This document shows positions 39,401 through 54,400 of a stretch of DNA of 64,000 nt, piece by piece. Every line of letters starts with the position of its first letter. The first letter of the stretch is position 1. The translations under genes were made by a program, and so were the position numbers. Origin of the DNA: Procambarus clarkii (taxonomy: Eukaryota > Arthropoda > Malacostraca > Decapoda > Cambaridae); contig NC_091152.1 in NCBI RefSeq assembly GCF_040958095.1, positions 17,114,984-17,178,983 of the forward strand, in the 5' to 3' direction. The notes under the pieces are model-generated. The model worked only from the letters and a program-made list of their open reading frames with translations, was not told the origin of the DNA and did no database searches.

Positions 39401-42400
39401 GCGCCCGGGATCGAACCCGGGACCACAGGATCACAAGTCCAGTGTGCTGTCCGCTCGGCCGACTGCCTCTTGATAAATTATCAAGTGATGTAATGGAAAG
39501 AGAGTGAGGGGAAGAGAGTGAGATGAAAGATGGGATGAATGAAAAAGAAAGATGAAGACAAGAATAAGATGAAACATAAGAATACGATTGTTTTCTTCAT
39601 ATAGGACTCTGATGTCACCTTGATCTTAAGCATCGTGGCAAATCTTATCTTAAGTCAGCACATTTGTGGCACCGTGTTGTGTAAATTAATAAACATCTCC
39701 AGTTAGCACCTCTGTTCTTTAATAGAATTAAAGAGACTTGATTATCTGTACCTAATTACAGTATCCAAATCTATGTATGGTTTTGATGAAGTCCAATTAA
39801 GTTCAAGTTATCAACCATCATCCAGTTTTATGGATGATGGTTGATAAGTTGAGGATTGCTGGAAAAATGAGAGATCATAGGCAAATCTTCAGCTTATTTG
39901 GTTTTACATCAGAGATAAATATAACATTGAAACTACAATCAAATTAAAATTTATAATTATTTAAAAAATAATTAGGCAGTAATTGATTATTCAAAATGCA
40001 TTTCAGTGGAATCTACTTTCTCCAACAGGAATTTACTTATTAACTATTGAGTAAGAGTGACCACTTATTTTTTGTCATAAAAATCAAGTGTTGAATGTAA
40101 TGAAATGCACCTTTCTGACAGGTCCTTCAGCTCCACCTCGATGTGCTCTTTGTTACTGTCTTAACTGTCCTATAGCATTTCTGTCCTCCTCTCAGGTATT
40201 TTGGCTGAAATCCCTTCGACTTTGTGGGAAAAATGAGTGGGTTGTTATTCCTTGGATTCTCGATAGAGGTATTGTCTGTACTTCATAATCCGAATCATGT
40301 GGGGCCCCTCACCCATTTGACTGCCAAATTTCTTACTAGGCATGTCCAAAAATGATTAAATTTGCCAGTTTTTGTATTGCTGTTTACTTGAAAAATGATG
40401 CATATAATGTTTTAACCCAAATTCCTATTCTGGTTAAAAAGTCGAGAATTTGAATGCGATTTCATTTGGGCTCCCCGAAGATTCGGGTTATTGGAAATTG
40501 GATTATTGAGGTCCTACATTGGTGGTTCTGGCGTTCCAATTCTTTCTGAAAGCATTCGACTCTCCTCCCTCTTGCTACCTTTGGGCAGTATGGTACAGTA
40601 TCTTTACTCATCCAGTGTTGGGAGATCTTGGCAAGGCTGTTCTTGTCAGCTCTATGGTGGATGCTCCCGGTGAGGTAAGGGAATGTCAGCGTACCCTTCC
40701 CTGCTTCCCATTGTATAATCTTTTGAAAATGACTACTGTATTATTTGGGGAGTCAGAGACACTTTGACTATTTGCTTGTGACTATTATTTTTGCTCCCGT
40801 TTCCTGGCCTGGGTTGATTGCATTGTTTTGTGGTTGGCTCTCTTCCTATATTTAAAGACAAAAACACCAAGTCAATGTTTAGGGGACTTCCAAAAAGACA
40901 CTCTTGTTCCTTTTTGTTGTCCTGAGGTTTTGGTTCCCAGGCTGACAGGGACAGCTTTCTGGTACTCTGCTGATGCTGGCTTACTAATAAGCTTGAGCAA
41001 AGGCTTGAATTACACCTGTGTGATGTAATGTAGGTAGGTTCAGTTCCAAGCCATAAAGGAACTAACAAGATGCCACTCGGAAAGGAGGTACAGTATATTA
41101 TTGCACTCAGTATTGTGTATTTTCAGTAATCAAATCAAATCAAATCAAATGTTTATTTAGGTAAAGCTCATACATACAAGGGATGATACAGATTTTGATG
41201 GATTTATAGATAGAGCTAGTACATACAATGCCTAAAGCCACTATTACGCAAAGCGTTTCGGGGAGAAAAACACTAAAGACTAAAACTTAATACTAATTGA
41301 GATTAAAGTATAAAATGTGATGAGAAAAATAAAAAAATAAAAAAGGGGGGAACATGGCAGGAAAACAGCAAAAATATAATTTAGTCGACAAGCAGCATTG
41401 TTTAAAAATAACAGACATGGATTGACATTATAGGGGTAAGGTAGGTTACAGGGAGTTAATTAGGTAGTGCTTAGTTTTTGTCTTAAACTGGTTGAGAGAG
41501 GTACAGCCTTTAACATGGTTGGGAAGGTCATTCCACTTTCTGGGTCCCTTGATTTGTAGAGCATTTCTAGTTTGATTAAGTCGTACTCTTGGAATATCAA
41601 AAAAGTATTTGTTTCTGGTGTGGTGCTCATGGGTTCTGTTACAACCTTCAATGAAGCTTTTAAGGTCAGGATTGGCATTACAGTTCAGTGTTTCATGTGG
41701 ATACTTTGAGTTTCAGCATCATCTATTGATAACAGTGGTAACACTTCAAAACCTGGCTGCATTATGCTGCCTAACAAATGGTAAAATGTAATATAATATA
41801 CCCTACAGTCAATGTTCACCACAAAAAACATGGATATAAATATATAGATAATTTATACATTATGGAAAAAAAATTTCTCTTATTTGCCTTTTGGATAACT
41901 AGTTTCTTCTTTTATAGGCTCAGCAATTTTCATGGATTAAGAATCATTATCCAGCAGTATTTAAGAAGATCCAATCTCAAGTTTCAGCAGGGAGCTTCAT
42001 TCCGGTTGGTGGAACCTGGGTTGAAATGGATGGCTTGATCCCTAGGTACGTATAACCACTCCGCTAAGCTTGGGTTTTATATTCAAATGTTTTATTTATT
42101 ATTTTACCGGCCATGTTTGTCATGCCGCTTTCAAACCCATGGTTTATGAAGCTCCTCTTCTGGCTAAGGAAGAGGAATCTGACTAAGTTGTTCATGGTGC
42201 CCAGGGCTTCATCTCTACTGACTTTGAGACACAAAATTGGTGGTTTTACGACGGTTCCTCCCAATCATCCTCAAGATTTTTTCTGCTGTATTTTGAATTA
42301 TAGCATTGTCTTAGTATTTATGGCTTCAGTGGGGAGGGAATTCCATGGTTCATTACCCCGTGTATGATTATGCATCCATCTTTGTTTGTCCTATAATGGT

Positions 42401-45400
42401 GGTTGGTGAGCATGAATCTGTTGCTCCTTGTGTGAAACGTGTCCAACCTTCCCAAATCGTGGTTTGGTTTAACATCTTCAAACTTGTTTAGTATTTTAAG
42501 TTTTGACGTGATTAATCATGTTGTTGTTGTCTTATTTGCCGAATTTTTATTTCAGAGTTAACAGCCCTTTCTTAGTATGAGGGTTGATATAACAATGGTG
42601 TAATTTTGCTCTGAACTAAACATTTACCAATGATAATGTCTTTTTGTAGGTAAGATTTCAATGTTTGGGTACAACATTTCAGGTGGGGGCACACATGGGA
42701 TTTGTAAAGTTTGATGATCACATTCTTTTCCTTGAAGACACTTGCTCATTTTCTTATTGCTTAGAGTTTGGCTTTTCTAAAAGGGCTTTTCTCGGTGGCT
42801 TCCCAAGCAACCCACCGTGTAACCTCCAAACCTTGGGTACACTATCAGGCTCTAATGAATTATGAGCATCTACCGGTGACCAGGCCTGCTTTGCTGGCAG
42901 GGCTTGCTGTTGCTTTGCAGCCCTGGTCGGGCTCAGGTGCCCCGCTGCTTTCATCTTGGACATTGGGCTCTGGGTTGTGCTGGCTTGTTTACTTTTTGGC
43001 CACCTCTTGTCTCTCTATTTCCCGTAGGTCCAGGCCACCCTAAGGTGTGTGCCTCGCCTCATCGTTCCCTCTCCTGGTGGCATCCCTTGGGGTAGTTTCA
43101 GCCCGCGAAAATTCTTTCTCTGAGGCTGGGGGGAGGGGGTGGTTGCTGGAGCCTCTGTAAGGGTTGCTTTCTCTAGGCCTAGATTAGAGATAGTTGTACT
43201 TGGGATTATGCTATATTCAGGCTGCTTGGAGCCATTGATGCTCGTTCAAATGGAGTCTTTGTCAATGTTGGTGGGAGTGGTACTAACCAGCTGTCAGATA
43301 AAACAAGCTTTGTACATAGTTTGCATCAGGGTTGCAGGTGTTATCCATGCAGTTGTTTGTTTTGGTGTCTTCTTTTCTGGTAGTCTTTCCTTTGGTACTG
43401 TTGTGATCTTGTATCCCCAGACCCCCCCCCCCCTCCCCCATGCCTCTATTGAAGGGGGCCAAATTTTGGTTCAACTCCCATGATCTTCTTGAGGTTATCT
43501 TGAGATGATTTCGGGGCTTTTTAGTGTCCCCGCGGCCCGGTCCTTGACCAGGCCTCCACCCCCAGGAAGCAGCCTGTGACAGCTGACTAACACCCAGGTA
43601 CCTATTTTACTGCTAGGTAACAGGGGCATAGGGTGAAAGAAACTCTGCCCATTGTTTCTCGCCGGCGCCTGGGATCGAACCCAGGACCACAGGATCACAA
43701 GTCCAGCGTGCTGTCCGCTCGGCCGACCGACTCCGACCGGCTGATTGGTTAAGACTTGGTGTGGTACCCGAGGTTTTGAAGGTTTCAGGTGGGTTAGCTT
43801 GTGGAGCCACCAAGGGAATCTCTCACAGTAAAGTTTTTTTTTAGTTCTACACAGAAGTTACTTTTCCACATTCTTGTTTTGCATTACAATACTTAGCTCA
43901 TTTTTATTTCCAGTGGGGAATCATTTATGCGCCAATTCCTGTATGGACAGTTGTTCTTCCAAAAGGAGTTTGGAATCCTGTGCAAAGAATTTTGGCTGCC
44001 TGACACTTTTGGCTATTCTGCCCAGTTCCCTCAGATATGTAAGGTCAGAAGCTCTTCAAACTATTTTTCTTTTATCACTTTGATGTGTATTAAATTAGGT
44101 TTTTATTTTAAATAACATTTGCCTGTTTTCTGATATATATTTGGAGAATGCAGCTTCACATTATATGAAACTTATAACCCTTATATGTGGTCAAACAATG
44201 AAGCTTCCTGTTGATAATGGGCAGTATAATTCTTATGTCTGTATAATACAACAAGAAGTAAAAGTAGAATCTTGAAAGAATTGGCCCCAAAAAAGCTGAT
44301 TGCTAGAGTTCCTTTTATATACTGGAAGGCCTCCTCAATATCTCCCTGTAGCTCTGTGCTGGTATAGCCCAGCTTTAAATTAAGAAGTGCACAAGACCCA
44401 TGTAAACCTATTGGAAGCCTGGACCAGAATCTTCTCAAAACCAAAGAAAACCCTGCCAGAAGATTAGCATAAACTAAAGCTAGTGAGTGAAGAAAATAAG
44501 GAAATCTGTGGCAACCTCGACAAATGATCGTTACCACAGGCAAACAACTGTAACTTTAATGCTGCTGGAACATAGTACCACAAAGGGGTATTGCTATGGT
44601 TCTGGGGTGATCCCCTTTAGCAGGTTCTTATGCACTGGTAACCCACTGTCAATTCCATCTCATCAGATGTCTATAGCTATTTTACAGCCTGTTGGAGCAG
44701 GGACCAAGCTCCCACATCCCCTCACAGAGGCCAGGATACCAAGTGTGTCATAAGATGCCACACATCGAGGGTGAACCCTGCAAATAAAGTCGAGAGACAA
44801 AACAAACTCGTCAAAGTACAGTACTAGAGTAGCTAAAAGAGAGTAACAAGATCTTAACACAATCAGAGAAATGTTTGGAATGAATCGGTACCAAACAAAA
44901 ATGAAAAATCAGCGTAAATAACTAGCAGCCTGCCACTGCTTGGCTCTGCATGCTATCACCAGTTGCCTCACTATCAGCTGGTGACCATATTTATTTTGCC
45001 AAGTGCCTGGATTTTCAGTTTTTTTTTCTGGAGCCTTTTTTTGTCTTTGGGAGTCCCTGAAACTAGCACTAAGACAGCTTCACACACATGATTCACATCA
45101 ACCCTAGGAGTCCTTAATACCTTACTGGAGACCAGAACCAGAACCTGGCCCACTCAAAGAGGCACATGGAGCAGAAGATTGTTACAATTACCCTTACCAA
45201 GGAAACATCAGGAAGTATGTGAAGCAAAACAAACCACTGCAAACAAATTACTCTATAACATATCCAATCATTAGTCAGTTTGAACTCCTTTTAGTTACAG
45301 CTGACCACTGCTAGGTGGCAGCACCATTGGGAGCTGCTGGCTGCCATGTCAACACACCTCGGTCCTTTCACTGATGTCCACCTGCATGGACCACTCCTTG

Positions 45401-48400
45401 AGTTGCCAGCCTTAGCAACTCCCAACTTAATTTTGATAGTTGTTGGGTATCCTTAGGACTTTGTCCTGTTGCTGGAGCCATTTGTTTGGTATTGTTCAAT
45501 TTTTAGTGTCAGCTTCATGTGCATATCTTTATAAGCCTCACTTCTTGTGTGGACTTTGGAAACCGTTCACTTTAAGTTCACGAGCTTAGGCAGCCCTTCC
45601 CGAACCACTCGTTTAGTGATGTCTCTGCTCTGACAGTAGAGTGCTTTCTCTGATGGGTTCAAGAGTTTGTTCCATGGAGGCAGGCCTACTGTGCAGGGTG
45701 ACTTGTCGTTTACACTGCAAGAGTCACTGACTCCTCGGCAAGTCTCTGAGGTTTGTTAATTAAGGGGTTTACGTGTTTGTCCATACGGTGCATTGCTGAT
45801 ACCCTTTGTTCCCACTTTTATCCTGAAGGCTGCTTTTGGTGTCAGTTCTTTTAGCAAGCATCCCTAGGGGTTGGGTGGTCTGCTTCAGGCCATGGCAAGT
45901 CAGGTCTTTGATGTAGTTCATTATAGTTCACTGCTAAGCCCATCGCTCTCACTACTCGTTAGTTTGAGGGATGTCCTTTGGTATTCCTATAAACAAATGC
46001 TCATTTGTACCTTCTCTCACTGCTGTCTGTTGAGTGGGTATTGCCCCTCTATCCCAGACCTGAGATGTTTGGATTCACTGTCCCTTTATTTCAGTTAAAG
46101 CCTCCGTCTTTTGGTTTTTGTTTATTTTATATTGTATTGACGAGGCTCCACAGGTGGTGACCACTTTGGGATCATTTGCATGTGACCTAGAGTTGGCCCA
46201 CTTATGTGTCTGAGGTTTTGGAATTGGTGGTTTATATTGCTGCTGTTTTTGCTGCTGTTCCTTCATTTGTCCATCTTGCATGGTTAGCCATACCCCTTGC
46301 ACCCACCCTCCCTTGCTTCAGGCACCAGAATATTTGAGGGTTTCAGATTCCTAGCTAAAATTAGCTTTGGGTGTAGCTCGGTTTTCTCCAAGAATCCTTC
46401 CTTCCATATTGATGCTGGAGACAGTCGAGTTGTTGCTTCCTGCCAAGGATTTATAGTCGTATTTTCTCCGGAGGGAAATATTTGGATTGGATCATCTTAG
46501 AGTTTTGGAGATGCCTTCCTGTCTGTTCATGTGTCAGGCATGGAACTTGGCTCTGCTGAAGAGTCTTCATGTTGGGCCTCCTGGGCAGGAGAGGAGCCTG
46601 AGGTGGGTCCCTGGGTGTCCTTTAACATTTCATGGTTTCCTGGTCCTCTATTTCTTTAAGCTTGGGGAAAGGGCCTTTTCCCTATCTTCCTTTGATGTTT
46701 GAGCTTGATCCTCTGCTGCTCCTTCCCAGTATACTGTTAGTGTCCTCAAATACACCATGTATCAGAAGGATTCCTTCTTTCTGTCTTTGGTTAAGTAGGT
46801 CTTTTTCAGTTCCTTCTGTTGGTACAGGACTTGGTTTCCCTCATGGACCCAGCCTATAGTTTTTGCTGTACCTGGGCACTTGAGTAGTGAGTGATGTGCT
46901 CCATCCCATGGGCAACTGCCTAGGCTCTTTGCGGCCTTGGCTGCAGAAATGCATGCTATCCGTGGTCGATTTACAGCCATTCTGTGCATCTGGGCTGTGA
47001 TTGAGCTGTTCTCTGACCAGCTCCTGGGTGGCCTGGATGCTTTGACCTCATTACCAAGTGTTTCTGCAGTTCTGGCTTTGGCGGCTTTGCCTTTGCTTCG
47101 AGAAATTGTGGCAGACAAAAAGTCTGCCTGGCAGACTTTTTGTTGCCCCATCGTGCAAGCAGTGTATGCCATATTTGCTCAGGTTTTAAATTTGGCTTGA
47201 TCTCTAGCACTTTTGTCTGCCTTCCTCTTTTTGTCCCTAGTTTTTCCCTGGAGGCTTTTTCTATGGTGCTTTCACCCATAGCTTCTGCCTTTTTCAGTAA
47301 GTCAGGTTCTCTTGCAGAGAGGTTCTGTCCCTGCTGATCAGAGGTGGTTAGTTGGGATAGGCTACTGGCGGAGCCTCATTGTCAGGCCTCGGCACTACTT
47401 CCATAATTTTCCTCTTCTAGTCAGCTTTGTTCTTGTGTGTCGCGAAAAGGTGCTTCCACTTGGTGAGAAGACGATTGCCTCTGACTGATATGATAGGAAC
47501 TGGAGACAAACCCCCATTTAAGGTTCAGTGCATCCTTGAACTTCATCCATGTTTTATTTTGCCTGGACTTTTTGAGTGGTTTCATACCTTGATTTTTCAG
47601 TATCTCTGATTCCCATACCGTCCTTGTCTTTTTGAGCAAATCATACTCTACATACATCTCGGGGTCCTGTTATGATGGGGACGTGTTGGAGTTCTAGTGA
47701 CTAAGCTCCGGGAAGATATTAAGGGATCATGCAGCAAGGTGCATTTTATTACGTTTGATCTATTATTTTACAACTTTCCTTCCTAATGGTGCCATTGGCA
47801 GGAGTAGTTAATTTTCCAAACATTGCTGTAACAAAAATGGTAATTAATTTTTTTTCTAGCCCCATAAGGACCCAAGAAAGGGTTGCAATAGAAGTGTAGC
47901 AGTGAAAGCATTATGCAAATTACCAGAAATTACCATATGCTGTACAGTACAATCTCGTTTCAACAAACTATATGGGGGCCAACCTCAATTCGTTACAATG
48001 AGGGATTCATTGCAACTGGAGAAGCCTGTAGGATACATTTTTCACGCACACGGCTGATTTGACTTAGCGAATTTTTAATTTCAACCTATATACAGTACAG
48101 TATATGATTTGACTTTGCAAAATTTTAATTTCGACCTATAATATAGATAACTACCAAATAAAAATGTCTGCAAAAAATTTGATCACATCTAGCTTATTTC
48201 TCACATTTTCACCCTCAAAACTAATTTTCAAAAGGGAGCAAGGCCATATCCGAGTGAACAAAAAACCTTGCTAATGAAATAAAAACAAATCATAAAATTT
48301 GACTTTAAATATCCTCAATAGCTTTAGCAAGGCTCCAACTGTTTCTTGTAACATTGAGTTATCTACAAAAATCTAAACCATGATTCGTAGCCATATTAAT

Positions 48401-51400
48401 AGAGTTAATAGAGGTTATGGTCTCTGCTGCTTTGCATCAGCTGCCCTCCTTAGAAAACCACCATTGAATGTAATGAAACGCCAATTTCTGGATGAGCCCC
48501 GGAGGCTCCCTCTCCCAGGGTGTCGACATGTTCCATCATCATAGAACTGAGGGTGGTGCGGGCTGGCTGACCTGGCCTGCCTCCCTCCTCCCTCCCAAAT
48601 GAGTGTGGGGGAAGGGGGGGGGGCAAACTAGCTTGCACTAACTAATTTTTAAAAAATTTGGTTGTTTGTATTCATTGTAATGGGGGAGGATTCTTTTGGC
48701 ATTTTTGAAGCTACAGTTTCATTTTATCCATGCAGTACTGTAGTCTGGAGAGGAGAGGCCACTCCAGATCAACAACCAGAGTGCAACTCCATAGTCTCCC
48801 GAGACTGATGGATGCCTGCTACTGTAGTCTGTTCTGTTCCTCCTTCCCTGGTGGTGGCAATTATGATTAAATGTAAAGAGAACATAGGTCATTGCTCCCT
48901 GTGCCTCCCTGAGGGAGCCAGGTTCTGGCTCGTGGTCCTCAGTAGGCCAATAGAACACTGCGACTGATGACACTTAGTAGTTTGGCACCAAATCAATATG
49001 ATAGCTTCAGAGAGCCTCTTGGACTCGCCTAGAAATTGGCATTTCATACATTCAATGCTGGTTTTATTGGCAGCTTAACTTTACCAATTCTATTAATATA
49101 TATTAATGTGTTATGTAGACCAAACCACACACTAGAAATTGAAGAGACTACATTTTGGTCCATCGTAAACCATTATCAAGTTGACCATTATCACAATCGA
49201 CTTGATAATGGTCCAGGATAGACCGAAACGTCATCATCTCTTCAATTTCTAGTGTGTGGTTTGGTCAACATTTTTCAGCACTGTTATTGTGACTTTTCAT
49301 CTGTAATATTTTATGTATATTGAAACTTTTGTCTGATTTGCCATAAAATATTAATTGGTGTTTAATTTTTTTTCAGCAATTTAGCATTGACTACTTTTTA
49401 ACACAGAAGTTGAGTTGGAGTCTGGTAAATAAATTCCCTCACCACAACTTCCTGTGGGAGGGACTCGATGGCACCACTGTCCTCGCTCACTTTCCTCCTG
49501 GCGACTCCTACGAGATGAATGTCAAGTATGTAAATACATAATGGGGTGACCTCATTTTTATTTAGTTACTATAGCCTGTTTTGAGAAATAAATGATGGAT
49601 ATATATTGCCTTGTGTGGATGTGCATAATTCTGTACTGAAAGGTAAGCTATATATCTGTCAGTGTTTATTTAAGTGTGCAAATGTAAAATATTACATTTT
49701 GTCACTGTATGCTGAACATTTATTGTGGCTGTTTACTCAAAAATGTATTATAAGATAGCTGGGGGAGGTTATCTTGAGGTTATCTTGAGATGATTTCGGG
49801 GCTTTAGTGTCCCCGCGGCCCGGTCCTCGACCAGGCCTCCACCCCCAGGAAGCAGCCCGTGACAGCTGACTAACACCCAGGTACCTATTTTACTGCTAGG
49901 TAACAGGGGCATAGGGTGAAAGAAACTCTGCCCATTGTTTCTCGCCGGCACCTGGGATCGAACCCAGGACCACAGGATCACAAGTCCAGCGTGCTGTCCG
50001 CTCGGCCGACCGGCTCCCAGGGTTGGGAGGGAGGGTTTTAATTTTGCACAGATTCTCATTAGGCATCTTTGGTAGGATACCGTATGGTTTTGTCATTTCC
50101 TTTCTGATCACAGGCCACTTGGTTGCTTCCTTAATCCTTACATTGTGCATGCAGGAAGCTTTACCTGTATGCACAAGAAAAAAATTATTTTGCTTTCCAA
50201 ATATTGGTAAAATGCATTCTTGATCATGAGAAAATTAAAGTTAAAAGTTACTTCCTTTGCTGGTAGTGAAGTGATGAAGTCTCAATGATGGCATAAAATC
50301 TCTATTACTCACGAAGCAAACTCTGGAAGAGGGGTCGCTCCCGGAGTGTGGGGTTGCCATGTGCCCTTATTTTTTTTTTTTTATTGCATTTGAAATGTTT
50401 TTAAAATCTTTCATTGCAGTTATATATTGGGCCATCATTAGTGGAATTTATATGACAAAGCATGTAGAACAACACTAGACATAGATGTTCCTAATGATGT
50501 TCTACATGTTTGTCCGTGTTGCTAACATGTGCACTGCAATATATTGTTAGAACAACAGAACGTACCATTTTCCTGTCATCACATTGTATACAAACATTAT
50601 GTATAATTACATGTTTATGCACAGTTACGAACCACTAAGCAGTTCTGGTGGGTAGTTACCTAAGTGTAATTGCCTAAGTACACTATAATTATCTAAGTGT
50701 AGTTACAGGATGAGAGCTATGGTCGTGGTGTCCCGTCTTCCCAGCACTCTTTGTTGTGTAACGTTTTGAAACTACTGATGGTTTTCTCCTCCACCACCTT
50801 CTCACTTAGCTTGTTCCAACTGTCTACCACTCTACTTGTGAAAGTGAATTTTCTTATATTTCTTCGGCAGTTTTATTTAGTTAGCTTAAATCTGTGACCT
50901 CTTGTTCTTGAAGTTCCAGGTCTCAGGAATTCTTCCCTATCAATTTAGGTGATTCTTGTTACTATTTTGTACATAGTGAATCATATCCCCTCTTTTTCTT
51001 CTATCTTTAATTTTGTCGTATTTAATGCCTCTAACCTCTTCGCGTAGCTCTTGTCTTCCAGTTCTGGGAGCCACTGAGATTCCATTGCATGATGTGTACA
51101 CACACACACACACACACACACACCAAATTGCAGCTATTTTCACCTAAATGTGCTTGCTTGCAGGGGGTTGAGCTTTGGTTCTTTGGTTTTGCCTCTCAGC
51201 TGTCAATAAATGGTATAAAGATTCCTGAGCCTATTGGGCTCTTATCTTCAACTGAGCCCTACTTATAAAAGGAAAGCAACATGTAAAAGATCTGGGAATT
51301 ACGATGTCTGACGACCTGACATTAAATTAACATAACCGAGCAAATATATCGACGGCCAGGAAAATGATAGAATGGATTATGATAACGTTCAAATCCAGAG

Positions 51401-54400
51401 ACCCCACAGCAATGCTAATACTATTTAAATCACCGGTGCCATCCCATCTTGAGTATTGCTCGGTACTCGCTTCTCCTTTCAGAGCAGGAGAGATCTCTGA
51501 ATTAGAGGGAATATAGAGTATATATGGTACGCATAGAAACAATGAATCATCTAAATTATTGGGACCATCTCAAAACTCTCAAAATGTATTCTTTGGAAAG
51601 GAGACGAGAATGGTATCAAATAATATATACAGTACTTGGAACATTCTTGAAGGCCAGTTCCCAAATTTGCACAGTAGAATAACAACATACTGGAATGAAA
51701 GATACGGAAGGAAATGCAGAATAGAACCAGTGAAGAGTAGGCACAGTCAGAGAACACTGTCTGAACATCAGTGGTCCACAGCTGTTCAACACCCTCCTAA
51801 CAAGCATTAGAAATATTGCTGGAACAAAGGTGGCTGTATTCAAGAGGCACTTAGATACGTTCTTGCAAAAAGTGGCGGACCAACCAGGCTGTAGTGGATG
51901 TGTGAGCCTGTGGGCCACTCCAAGCAACAGCCTGTTGGATCAAGCTATCACAAGTCGAGCCTGATCTCAGGCTGGGCTCAGCAGTAAAAGAACTCCTAGA
52001 ACCATCTCCAGGTATGCTCCAAATATGGAGCACTGCAGGAAGTGAGATTATCCTCTCTGCAGGAAGTGATAAAGCATCAACCAGAAAAGTCATTGCACCC
52101 CCAGGGATACCCCAAGGTATACACCCACGAATTGACTTGGACATGTAATATATATAGAAAGTCCTGCCACCTCCGTCAACAATCCAAACGTAGTAGTTCC
52201 CAGAGGTATCTCAACACTCCTCCTTTTCCTTTCCATTAGAGCCTGCTAATCCCTGGCCTGAAGCCTTTTCGAGACCCAACTCAACAGGTAAGGCAGAAAA
52301 GGCGAATAAACACAGAGAAGGCAAGTAGACCTGCCCTCTGGTGGCAGACCAAGAGGCACTATATGGGGAAAGAGCGAATTTTGGTAAAGTGTACAATACA
52401 AAGCTCAAACTTTCTACGTGCAGAACAACGGGATGTTTTTAATCGTAAGCAAGAGTAATCAAGGAAGGAAATATTGTAGACTTGCAAACAGTACTTGAAT
52501 GTGTGTATCCATAAACAGAAGTAGTATTTAATAAGTGGGAGAGAAGGGTCAGTTTTAATTTTTTCCCCTCCTATTGGCTGACCAGATTTAACCCCTGAAT
52601 TTTAATTACATTAAAATTTACCATTTTTAATTACGTTAAAATTCAGGGGTTAAATCTGACCAGCACATAGTTATATTCTTGTTAGTGTTAGTTATTGATG
52701 CAAGTTACTTTTTAAATAACAAGAGTTTTTATATCAACTAGAGTTGGAGAAGCTATGCGGAGTGTCAAGAACCTTCAAGATAAGGGTCGGGTTAGCACTT
52801 CAGCCTTCTTGTACGGATATGGTGATGGTGGAGGCGGACCAACCAGGGAGATGCTGGAGCGTGCACATAGGTTGAAGGATGTGGATGGCTGTCCAAGGTT
52901 TGTTTCTATTCAGTCTTTTTTTAAGATAATTAAAGACTTCATAATTTTATAATTTTAGGTATGAATTACCGGTAGATTACTATGCATAGATTTCCAGAGT
53001 GATGTCCGTAACAATACAAAATACAATACTGTACAGTACATAAAATAATTATCGTATAGCTGTATTCACGTAAGAAAATAAGTTACCCACAAACATTGTG
53101 GTTATCTTGAGGTTATCTTGAGATGATTTCGGGGCATTTTAGTGTCCCCGCGGCCCGGTCCTCGACCAGGCCTCCACCCCCAGGAAGCAGCCCGTGACAG
53201 CTGACTAACACCCAGGTACCTATTTTACTGCTAGGTAACAGGGGCATAGGGTGAAAGAAGCTCTGCCCATTGTTTCTCGCCGGTGCCTGGGATCGAACCC
53301 AGGACCACAGGATCACAAGCCCAGCGTGCTGTCCGCTCGACCGACCGGCTCCCCCGGTGGTGCTCGGAAGCCCCGCATTATTTCAATTACACGAGCAGTT
53401 TTGCACTGTTCTACTGCATGTTGTTCTTCTAAAATTTAATATTTGTTCCATATAATTTCTACTTTAGATTTAATTTCTCACTTAGAAAATCATTATTATT
53501 CATTGACAATACTAAAACTTATTTGGCTAAGGAATACTGTAACATAATATACTAGTCACACTTACCTTGTTTAATGCAGGGGATGCATTTTTGAAAAATG
53601 TGGAGCATTAACCAAGTCAGTGCTGTAAGGGGCTCGTTGTAGCATGGCTCTTATGGAGATGTGTTCACTGTTATGTACATTATGACAGCTATCCTCTCTT
53701 GTAGGCTTTTCCTCGTTACATTTTGCACGGCCTTTATGTGTATTTAGGTATAAGGATAACTTAAATTGATCATAAGGCTTTAAATATCAGTGAGTAGGGG
53801 GTTCACTTTTTTGTGACTTAGTTTCTGCAGTAATGGCACATAAACCTCTCTGCAATATATGCTGTAAAGAGGTATATTATGGTATGGTATTGAAGGTAAG
53901 TTAAAGGAAACACCCCTGATAAAATGCTGTACTGTATATATATATAATTATAGGACAAAATATGAAATAGAATAATAAATATTCTGCACAAGACAGATAA
54001 AACACAATACTGTACTGTTCTTTCATTGAGTAATTATATATTGTATATGCACACTGGGGAAACACATTATGAACACAGGTAATGCAGATGTAAATAGTAT
54101 TATACTGGAATGGGCAAAATCTCTAAATTCTCAAAAGAATATATCTTTCTTTCAAATTCTCGAAAGAATTCATGGCTTCTCATACCTCGCAAATTCAAAA
54201 TAGTTACCCCTGGGCTAATATGTAACTGGCAAGGCAAGACGAGATTTACTATTTTTCTGGGGGGAGCCCCTATGGCTCCCCGGAGCTTACTCGGCTGAAA
54301 TGCTAATGTCAGACTTTGGCATCAGTCATGTGTATGGAATTCTGTGGGCCTACAGGGGACCACGAACCAGAACCTGGCTCTCTCAGAGAGGCATGGGGAG

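Noticed and set aside
44035..44040. gtaagg as donor of MAN2C1 exon 8
   Set aside because: It is a better donor by consensus, but leaves one base and does not match the phase of exon 9; the gtcaga donor keeps phase and family length.
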